A stretch of 64,000 nucleotides of DNA from Protopterus annectens (Eukaryota; Chordata; Ceratodontiformes; Protopteridae), in contig NC_056748.1 in NCBI RefSeq assembly GCF_019279795.1, positions 605,819,636 to 605,883,635 on the forward strand, in the 5' to 3' direction. The notes below the pieces were generated by a model that worked only from the letters and a program-made list of their open reading frames with translations, searched no databases and was not told the origin of the DNA. The position numbers were made by a program, and so were the translations under genes. Of this stretch, positions 55,222 through 64,000 are shown one piece after another; positions within the stretch are counted from its first letter, which is position 1, and every line of letters starts with the position of its first letter.

Positions 55222-57267
55222 TGCAATATACTGGCATCCTGTCTAGAATTAGTTTCACTTCCTTGCACCCACTGAATGCTGCAGTAGGCTTCTCCCCATG
55301 ATCCTGAACTGGATAACGCTGCTATTTGCTATGATATACAATGTGAAAGAAACTGTGCCATGGACACAGCACTGTAAAATATTCTAGCCACACTCACAAA
55401 ACCTTACACTTATGATGAAATTGTGGCTGTTATTGTGTGTTATTCACTACTCCTTAATAATACGTTACTTTGCTGGCAGCACATAATAAGCATTGTTGCT
55501 GTAATGAGAACAATAGTAAATTAGTATGCAGTTAAATACCAGAGCCACTTAGCAACAATGTAGATTAGCTGCAAGTGAGAAAATCAGCTGTTTTACTGTT
55601 GTATGATTTAATTATTTCAAATAATGAATATTCTTGATCCCAATATCCTATTTCTTATCAGTACTTACACTCATCAGAGTTGTATTGTGTTGTGTTTTTC
55701 TACCATTACTGGCATCCATGAACAAAAACATTGACTGGATGTAGAGTACAGTTGAGCTGTAATACTATTCCTACATATCTCACCATCTCAAGACTTGGAT
55801 AGAAAAGCTTAAAAGCAAACCAAAATTAGGACTTGCATTTGTGCTAATGTGTAAAGTGAGCTCACTGGGCCTGAAGTGATTTTCTAAGTTACAAGTCCTT
55901 CCCACAGGCTGTACAGTGCTTTACCTTGACACACCTTTGTGTAAGTACATCTTTGTTTTTTCTCTCAAAATGCTGCTAAATATGTTCTTTATAATTCATT
56001 TAATTCTCTAAAGTTGAGAACTGCCACAGCTCTATCCATGTGATTCTGCACATTGTTATACTGTTCCATGAAGGGCAGAGCCTTGTACATTTGTAGTTCA
56101 CCAAGGCAGTTTTATCTGTGAGATTATGCAACATAGTGTAATTTTTTACTTATTCAAAGGTTTGCATCCTTGATTATCTCTAAATTAATTAAAATATGAC
56201 TGCATTACACTGATCCACAGAGCATAAAAGCCAAAACAAGCACTTACATGTGAATGCAAAGGACATCAACAGAGGCAAAAATTTGTGAGGCACCGAATTG
56301 AAGAAAAAATTTCATGAAGCTTTTGTAATCCCTTAACATCAAAATTTATTGCGGTGGGACAAGTAAACTAGCTAATAGTGGTTTCTGAGTACTTGTTTTC
56401 TGCATGCCTCACTTAGTAATAATAATAATGACAATAAAAATAATAATAACAGGAGGATTCCTACTCTGAGAGGCGGGACGTACAGCTGGAACATGGTCAA
56501 GTGGGGCCATAGGCAGAACAATGGATCAGAGAAACCCCTGCAGTATTTCTGGTGTCCCATTACTTGTCTCCCCCCCTCGTTACCGTAAAACTGCTCAAAA
56601 CTGCCAGTATGCGTACTCTTTTCTTCTTTACTTTTAAATGAAGGTAAATATATGGATTTAATTTAAATCTTTTAATTTAAATTTCCTTTGTTGACCAGGT
56701 TAGTCCCATTAAGCTACTAGCATCTTTTCAGGGGAGACCTTTGGTGGTATTTATACTATGAGGGGAAAATTAGCCAGGGCATTGGGAAGCTTTTGCCCAC
56801 TCTTTTCAATAGTCACGTGGATGTAAAAGATCTCACAGCACCTACCATTAATGTAGTCAGATGGGAACTTGGTTTAACATGTCATCTGAAGGATGACACA
56901 TTCAGGAGTGCACCACCCCCCACCCCCTTAAAATGCACTGCAGTATCAGTAATCCATCTATGTGGTGTGGGTGTGGAACTCACAGCCTTAGGAAACAAAT
57001 GAAAGTATGCTGCCTGTTGTGCTACTAATACTGCTTTCAAATTCTGCAGCACAAACACTGATAGTCACTTGCTAAATAAAATGGTTGCACATTGAAAACA
57101 GACTTAGCATAAGCAACGGTAAACTTCTCTTCTCTTTAAGCTTGCATGCCTTGAAAATGCACTGAAACTCAATTTCCTTGAAAAATGCAGTTTTTAAGAT
57201 GTTTTCCATTAAGTAGTGAAACAAAATGCATCAGTCAAAAGACAAAATTAGCCATTTCAAGTGAGTC
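55221..57267. other. Unassigned sequence
   Basis: No recognised gene or family repeat. A short AAT-rich stretch lies at 56,417-56,450. Confidence 0.4.
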
Positions 57268-57345
57268 GTCTGGTAGTTTGTGTAGAGGATTAAGGCTATT
57301 TCTCCAATAGTCAAGATGCAGGGTTTGAGCCTCAGCTAATTAACT
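57268..57345 (+). mobile_element. SINE head, relative of the 32.9-kb SINE
   Basis: GGTAGTTTGTGTAGAGGATT (57,271-57,290) corresponds to the A-box side, and CAGGGTTTGAGCCTCAGC (57,320-57,337) contains the B-box-like GGTTTGAGCCTC. The spacing agrees with the SINE at 32,885-33,028. The body and tail are lost or replaced by the microsatellite that follows. Confidence 0.5.
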
Positions 57346-57370
57346 AACCAGAACCCCTCCAATTAGGGAA

Positions 57371-57372
<2 letters not shown>

Positions 57373-57450
<78 letters not shown>
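57373..57450 (+). repeat. (AC)n microsatellite
   Basis: About 78 bp, uninterrupted. Confidence 0.97.
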
Positions 57451-57452
<2 letters not shown>

Positions 57453-58439
57453 CTCTGTGCCTGCAGAAGGAACACTTGTCTGTTGTTTGTTCTGAGCATT
57501 TCTTCTCTTGCTGAGTATATCATTTTGTTATGTGCACCCATTCAGCAACAGGATTTGGAATGATAGTTCTCTTGTTCTGAACACTGAATGGCAGGCATTT
57601 CTTCTCCAGAATGGCAGCCCTAAATGGTACTTACATTTGAGGAAGTTCCAACATGAGAAATCAAATCTCCGACATTTCTGTGCATGCATCCAAGAGGTTC
57701 CAATGTGTGAATCACCCATGACAGATGCACACACAGACCACGGATGCAGAGCGCATCCTTAAAGGAAAAATGTGGAATTTGTTTTTTTAATTGTTTAATT
57801 AAAACTTAAATGTTGTGGCAGGCCCCTGGTGGGTTCCCTCCAGCTAGTGGCCCTAAGCACCTGCCTACATCACCTAGGGCTGGATCTGGCTTTGGTGGGA
57901 GCACACAGATGAGAGGAGGAGCTGTCTGAGTTTAGGGAAGTTATTCTCCATTAGGTTTGCCACATAGAAGTCCTGCTACATCATTAAGTTTATTAATGAG
58001 ATTCAATGTTTACATTTATTTGCTAGTTAGCAAATTGATTTCAAAATAATGTTACTCTCTAAAGGAAATGAAATAGAAATTCCCTGTATTGGAGAAAGTC
58101 CAGAACAAGATGAGAAGAAAGACAGGAAGCGAACCGATGAAAATGCAAAACCATACCTGTTAACTTTATGACATCTTGAGACCTCCTGGCAGAATGTAAC
58201 AGTAACACAAATGCTTCATGAGACATACTCTAGGCAGTCTTACAAAAGGTTCCCCAAAAACTAGCACTGCTTAGTTCATGGATAAAATCATTCACTACTT
58301 ACTGTTAAGGAAACTTTTTGGGACAAAATATTCCTTTTCTACAGAAGGAGATGAATGCTTCTCCAAAGTCTTGCTCTGTTCTTCCCCAATTAAGGATTTC
58401 TAAATTGCCCTCCTACTGCAGATCCACTCTGCTGTTGTT
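57451..58439. other. Unassigned sequence
   Basis: No supported feature. A GC-richer block at 57,820-57,905 resembles the ends of some hAT elements but has no visible partner. Confidence 0.35.
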
Positions 58440-58545
58440 TCTGGAAGGAATTACTTTTTTATTTATTCTTTATGTATTTATTTGCATTTGTTTATGAGAA
58501 GAGTCTGAATGGGTTGAAAACCCTTTTCAGCAGAAGCCCAGGGAA
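58440..58545 (-). mobile_element. L2-like LINE 3' tail, copy 3
   Basis: The complement reads CCCTGGGCTTCTGCTGAAAA (58,541-58,522) and ends in AAATAAATACATAAAG...AATAAATAAA. It aligns with 46,337-46,415. Only the tail is present. Confidence 0.6.
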
Positions 58546-58648
58546 AAATAATCAGTGTACAGTATAAGGTTTAAGAAATATATCTATAAGATACAAATAC
58601 ACAGTATACAGTTTAACACATATATGTATAAGATGGGTCTATTTTTAA

Positions 58649-59377
58649 ATCTCAAAATACTGAAAGACCGACTTTCAGTATCTCGAGACTTAAATACCGA
58701 ACACCCACTATACCGAAATATTACAAAACTGAATGTCACTATACCGAAAATTCAAAATATCGAATTTTCAACAAGTGACATTCAGTTCTGTAATATAACC
58801 TCCACCACAACATTACAAACACCATCTCCCCCTAAACCTATACTAAAACACCGAACACACGCACCTACAAAACCTATACATAAGCAGGGGGGAAGCCCCC
58901 CTTCACCCCCCACACCCCTGCTACTTATGTATACCAGTTCCAAGGTCACATTACCATGAAAGACACTAATAACCTACAGCCACGCACCCTACACTTACTT
59001 CACACACCATGACACACACACACAAAAAACACACTACACATTCAAAAAACACACAGCCTTTAACAGTAACACACATACACTCACCCATCTAACCCACCCA
59101 ACTCCCAAAACTTCCAACAACATTACAAAAAAAAAAAAAAAAAAACCTACCCAAAACCATTAAACACTAGCAACTTACCTGAATCTCTGTACACAGCCAT
59201 ACGTCGTATTACATATCTCACTCCCAAACCACAATGCACAGCAAACACAAACCACAACACACCACCTCGACAGCACATTTGATAATGCAAGACTCGGTAA
59301 AGTGCAGTTTCTGTTAACTACACTATTGCAATATTAGTCTTGAGATACTGAAAATCGATCTTTCTGTATTTTGAGAT
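58649..59377 (+). mobile_element. MITE with hairpin-type inverted ends, copy 3
   Basis: Inverted ends of about 40 bp at 58,649-58,689 and 59,337-59,377 (ATCTCAAAATACTGAAAGAC... and complement, about 5 mismatches). Each end is nearly self-complementary: ATACTGAAAG/CTTTCAGTAT. The interior is C/A-rich on this strand and carries the core of G- and C-runs at about 58,885-58,917, then CTGCTACTTATGTATACCAG, matching the 1.2-kb copy. The G/T-rich interior of the 44.2-kb element is the same polarity in complement. No coding capacity; a 134-codon frame at 58,555-58,959 is chance. Confidence 0.75.
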
Positions 59378-61155
59378 GAAGAAGGGATCCTGTATAAGAT
59401 ATATAGACATAATAGAAAACTGGATAATTCTTGTTTAAAAGTTAATAGTTGATCACATAAGGTAAGGAACAGAATGGAATATTGCATAATTGTATATGAT
59501 ATTATAGTAGCAATTATAGGAGACATATCAGCACGCCTCCTATTATTTCTTTCCCAACAGCTACACAGGGATCTCAGGCCATACCAAATCAATTAAAGGT
59601 GAATCTGTAGTCTAGTTATGGACTAGGCTACAATTGTCACACATAAGGCACATCAGTTATTCTGCATCTCAAAAAATCCATTGTACTACTGGGAGAAACC
59701 TGTGATGCATACTGCCTAATTATATTTACAGTAATAAATTCACAATAGTTTATGATAATCTGTAGTTTGGAAACATGATAAACATCAGTGTACTTGATTT
59801 TACTGTGCTTTATGTTTTTAAGCTAAGCTGTAATAACACATCACAGTTTTCTTCTTTGTTACACTGTATCAGACCTTTTAGTGGGAAAGGTTTGAAAGGT
59901 AAGCTGAAAAGCTATTGTCCCAGTACCAAACTTCTGTCCATAATGTAACTTTGTATCAGTAGTAGCAACAGCAGCTGGAGTCTTTAAATGCAGATAACAG
60001 AAAGATAAAACGCCATGTAAAAAAGTGGCGCTTCTCTTTGTATCTGACATAACATAACCAACAGTAACATGCTGTGATATAAAAACACATACGAGTCATC
60101 AAGATGAATATCATTAATTTAATGTACCATACCTTGTATCAAGCTTTGCTATTGTAAGAATAACCAAAGAATAGTAATACGTAGTAACTAACCATTTACT
60201 GCACTATCAGCATATTCAAAAAAGCACTTTTCAGAAGTTACAACATGGTGAAAATGTACACACAGAAACATTACCGACAGACATTTTTGTAGTGTTGATA
60301 GTGGCCACCACACAGGATCAATAAATGCCTTCCTAGCTCTAAGTATTTCTGCTCACATTTACCCAGCAGGAAAATAAATAAATATATGATCAGTGCTAAC
60401 TAATAAATAAAGATATGGATGTCCTAGATCATTTACTCAATACAATTCAAACATTTATTTGAATAAAGATATGCATGTCCTAGATCATTTGCTCAATAAA
60501 ATTCAAACATTTATCCGAATCATCCGAACCCATCAGGCAGCAAATATGCATTTCTGAAGAGGTGTCATTGACATGAAATATAACATTGCAATTTTGAATG
60601 ATATGCATAAACAGATCCTGAAGATTTAGAAAATACATTAATACATTTACAGTAGATTTCTGACTTGAGTTCTGGTCCAACAGGAAACATTTTAAAATGT
60701 GTACGTCCCTGAAATATGAGACCAGACAGATATAGTCCATCTCCATCTTTTTTCTATATATTGTATATATGTTAACCATGTGGATGGTCTGTCCCAGAGT
60801 ATACCCTTTTCATCTGTGACCTAATGAAAGAGGTATTCAGCTAATCTGGCAAACACTTAATGAGGTTTAACAAAAATCTGAGGTATAATATAGCCCATCA
60901 AACACTTCCTTCCAATTCAAGAAGTCATCTTTCTTTTCCTAGTAGATCGGTAGTTTGTGTCAAGTTTGTTTATTTACAGTTTGTTAACTAGGTAGGTGGA
61001 CTGATATGAGGACTCTTTTACAATCACAACCCAGACCATAAGGGCAAGACAATACATTAACAGTATTTATTACATCAAGTGAAATTAACAATAGACATTA
61101 CATCAAGAGGAACATGAATGGCATTATAAAATTTACACAAAATGTAATACAACCA
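59378..61155. other. Unassigned sequence
   Basis: No recognised gene or repeat family. A local duplication of about 55 bp (ATGGATGTCCTAGATCATTT at 60,415 and ATGCATGTCCTAGATCATTT at 60,471) is visible. Confidence 0.4.
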
Positions 61156-61618
61156 CAATGAGCAGACAAGCACAGCAAAGACTTTTAAGCTTGTGCTGCT
61201 GGTCCTCTGATTCCACACTGATAGATTTGTCATACATCAGCAAAACAAATAGCATCAGAAATACCCATTCTAAGGACCTAAGCCTCTTATGCAATATAAT
61301 CGGGACAGGTATATGTCTCAAAGATTACTCCTTCTCTGGGACAGAGTTCTCATCCATGTGGAACAAAGCTCATCCTTAACCCTATTCATTCGTAAGTTGG
61401 ACCAGTGGAAGCGAAACTGCATATTTACCCCTAATTTAGCACTCATATCCCTAATGGACAAGGCAGCCTGTGAATGTTTGAAGTGTACTTGCCTTTGTTT
61501 TAACATGAAAATTCACTGGGTTTTTGATGTGTCAACGATGTTTTGATTAATTTAGGGTAAGGTTGGCTAGGCTTAAAATGGTTGTTGGGCCTATAGCATA
61601 TTAACCACTTAAGAAACT
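61156..61618 (+). mobile_element. CR1-type LINE 3' end
   Basis: Frames at 61,158-61,546 read SIRNTHSKDLSLLCNI, then RYMSQRLLLLWDRVLIHVEQ and FIRKLDQWKRNCIFTPNLAL. These correspond to the final C-terminal block of CR1 ORF2 (TRSRDLNL...CWRDRF.SQRLP.LWNRIP....). The 3' UTR keeps GGTTGGCTAGGCTTA and ends near TTAAGAAACTATGGAAC, a decayed tail. Confidence 0.8.
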
Positions 61619-62522
61619 ATGGAACAGAGAAGAACACAAGTTTGATGAATATGCAAATATACTTATGTACAGTGTCCCCAAAGAAGGCAATGTGGTTGTT
61701 AAAGCAATGTGAAGCACAATTATTTTGCTATGAATGCAAATGTAACTAATTTAGAAAGCATGGCATGGAATGCTTAGCCAAGTTACCTTTCCTGCAAGAA
61801 AGCAATGGCATAATAATCAAATAAACCTGACACCCTCTGGTTAATTCATCAGCAGTTATGACCAATGCTAATGTGGCAAACCTTAGAATTATAGCAAGAG
61901 TACTATAACTAAATCATCTACACCTTTGGACTCACTGTGAAGTAAGAAGAAAAGTCACTTGGAGTAAAGCATGTCACTGAACATGCCAGAGAGCATATGT
62001 TCTGGAGCATTAGTCTATGTCACTCAAACAATTACATTAATTTTGTTTGCACAGACTGGCTCTGAAGGATTTCTTAACTGAAGCCAAATTACTGAGTTTC
62101 CACATGTTTTATACGATGCTATTTTGAAGAAAGCTCTTTCACATAATCTGCATATGAATAGAGGCCTTTGCAGTTGAATACTGTCAATGTTTTTGTGAGT
62201 GTAAGCTTAGTTTCTGAATTTGTGTTTGTTTAGGAGTGAGGGACAATTATCTGTTATGTCATATTTTGAAGGTAAATGTATTTATTGATTAGCAGCATTG
62301 CTCGAGGTTACAGTAAACCATTTATATACATTTTGAGTCATATATTGGTATTCTCTGTACAGCTTTCAACCTTCCATCTCCAAGTTGTAGAACACTATGT
62401 CTTATAATGTTGAACAAATGAACACCATGTGGAGTACTTAAAGCTTCAACTAGGAACCTTGTAATATGGTTAAAATATGTTACTTTATTTTTCTCAAAAT
62501 TGTTTTGATGAATTAATATGAT
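61619..62522. other. Unassigned sequence
   Basis: No recognised feature. Confidence 0.4.
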
Positions 62523-62981
62523 CAGAGCCATAGCTGGGTTATCTAGAGCCCAGTGCCTTTCCTATATGTGGCACCCCTGAAGTGCAGGAGCAAAAAAAAA
62601 AAAAAGTTATTGGTCCATTCCTGGACAGCACTTCTAACCTCAGGAGCAAGTCAGGTCATGTTTTCACACCCCTCACCTTTAGTTTGAGGAGCAAGGAAAA
62701 AAAATGTTCCCTTCCTTGATTTATCCAATGCCAGGTCCTTGTCAGAAAAGGCATTTCCTACTTTAGAAAATTGTAACAAGCCATATAGCAAGTAGTTTTC
62801 TACAACTAATAGTACACATGAAGTGACGAACCAAGCACTTCAGTCCTGACATCGACATCAAATTAATTTCTGTAGCGGCATTCAGAATGGATGCTAACAC
62901 TGCACTACTGCTGATCAGACTCTGAACACCTTGTAGCCAAGGTGGCTGCTCACTTCACACCTCACCCTAGCTACACTTCTG
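62523..62981. mobile_element. hAT-type MITE with 8-bp target duplication
   Basis: A 459-bp non-coding block bounded by CAGAGCCATAGCTGGG and the complement of CCTAGCTACACTTCTG. This matches the common hAT end CAGGGGCGTAGCTAGG. Flanks AATATGAT (62,515-62,522) and GATATGAT (62,982-62,989) form an 8-bp target duplication with one mismatch, as expected for hAT. Confidence 0.75.
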
Positions 62982-62989
62982 GATATGAT

Positions 62990-63817
62990 TCACCATTATA
63001 TATCAGGAATACCTGTTAAAATATTCTTAACAACAAAAGTGTGACAGATCCTTCCAATGTGGAACAATGTGAACCATGAACATTTAAGACTGAAAATGAG
63101 GACTGTTCCTCATAATGATGTACACGTGAGAGCTAGCATTCACTACAGTTCCCCAGGTTGATGATTCATAGGATTTATTTTTTTCTCAGAAGTTTGAATG
63201 AGAGTAGCATTTTGAGCTGAGACAAGTACAATTATATGGAGACAGTACTCCACTCTCGGGAGAAGCTCATTAATGGATATAGCCTACCTGACTTCAGTAG
63301 TGAACAAGTCGGATATTTTGTATGATACTTTCAGGTGAGTTAATGCTTTGTTAACTTGAAATTCAGTGTGTTCATTGATCTAGGGTAACGCTTAAATACC
63401 TCTGCTGTGAAGTTGTCGGAAGGGCAATTCAGTGGGTCAGTAACAGAGGGTTTGATTTTGCATAATTAGGTAGGCATTGATATAATAATCATTTGCTTCT
63501 TTTATGCATACCTAAGTCTTTGTCATCGTCAGGCAAGGAAATAAGTAAAAAACAACATTGTGGATAAAAATACAAAATCAAGGTTTATGTTTTCATTTAA
63601 GTAAAGGATTACTTAAGAATGTTGAAAACTGACCTTTGATACTTTCTTGGAAGTAGAGATTTTTTGCAAGCACACACCTATTTGTAAATGGTTAAATGAG
63701 ATTGAGTATGTTTGGAATGCAGTTTAGGCTGTGACAAATTAAGATTTATATCAGAGTCTGATTTTATTTATTTACATACTCATTTTTGAGACAATGTTTA
63801 GTGTGGTGACCTTAGGC
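62990..63817. other. Unassigned sequence
   Basis: No recognised feature. Confidence 0.4.
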
Positions 63818-63982
63818 CAGATTCATAAAGGTTACCACAAAGTGTACATTATGTGTACACTTAGTGTAACCCTTCTGAGTGAATAGACAGCACAAGCATT
63901 GTGGTAGGGCTTTTCTTGAATTCAGAAAGGATACACAAAGTATACACATAGTGCACATTTTGTGGCAGCCTTTATGAATCTG
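63818..63982. mobile_element. Foldback MITE, about 165 bp
   Basis: Two arms of about 70 bp are inverted copies of each other: CAGATTCATAAAGGTTACCA from 63,818 and the complement of TGGCAGCCTTTATGAATCTG ending at 63,982. About 80% complementarity along the arms by eye and a short unpaired centre (about 63,885-63,910). The CAG...CTG ends would suit hAT, but no clear 8-bp target duplication was found. Confidence 0.7.
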
Positions 63983-64000
63983 ACAACTTTTGTTTGGAGC

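Noticed and set aside
57820-57905. hAT-type element end
   Set aside because: Some resemblance to hAT termini, but no partner end or target duplication could be found.
58555-58959. A 134-codon open frame as a gene
   Set aside because: It runs through the inverted end and C/A-rich interior of a MITE.

Overview
The window reads as vertebrate nuclear DNA from a large, repeat-choked, AT-rich genome. No host gene, exon, rRNA or stand-alone tRNA could be supported. Almost everything identifiable is transposable-element debris plus long (CA)n and (TA)n microsatellites. CR1 and L2-like LINEs, L1, an R4/Dong-clade LINE, a Penelope-like element, a DIRS-like element, Ty3/gypsy pol remnants and two kinds of tRNA-derived SINE occur together. 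That mix fits a non-teleost fish, lungfish or amphibian rather than a mammal or bird. The species cannot be fixed from this sequence alone.

Layout. 1-18 kb: unassigned sequence with a CR1 3' fragment (2.8-4.1 kb) carrying a small hAT-type MITE, long microsatellites, a decayed CR1-type LINE (9.9-10.75 kb), an L2-like tail (11.7-12.26 kb), and two Penelope-terminus-like repeats (14.5 and 16.8 kb). 18.8-29.1 kb: a gypsy integrase remnant, then a long decayed L1 (5' end, ORF1, ORF2). The L1 ORF2 is split by an almost full-length CR1 with an esterase-type ORF1 and an APE/RT ORF2 (22.39-25.88 kb). 29.7-35.7 kb: small gypsy, CR1 and SINE pieces, then a minus-strand gypsy RT/RNase H remnant. 35.8-50.0 kb: the densest part, with three pieces of one R4/Dong-clade family: copy A (+), copy B (-, split by a 2.6-kb Penelope-like element) and copy C (+, split by an L2-like LINE and by a young CR1). 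A MITE sits inside a (TA)n tract between B and C. 50.3-52.25 kb: DIRS-like RT/RNase H remains followed by a 350-bp segment with inverted ends. 52.8-64 kb: a CR1 remnant, microsatellites, a hairpin-ended MITE, a CR1 3' end, a hAT-type MITE with target duplication and a foldback repeat.

Most notable: both R4-family 5' ends (35,825 and 44,096 complement) can be folded by eye into an HDV-ribozyme-like nested pseudoknot, including a G1.U wobble at the predicted cleavage site. Also of interest are a tRNA-derived SINE whose 3' tail matches the CR1 tail in the same window, a MITE family whose inverted ends are themselves hairpins and which shares a GC-rich core, and a Penelope-like insertion bounded by a 16-19 bp target duplication. 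All alignments were made by eye; percentages and family names need a search to confirm.
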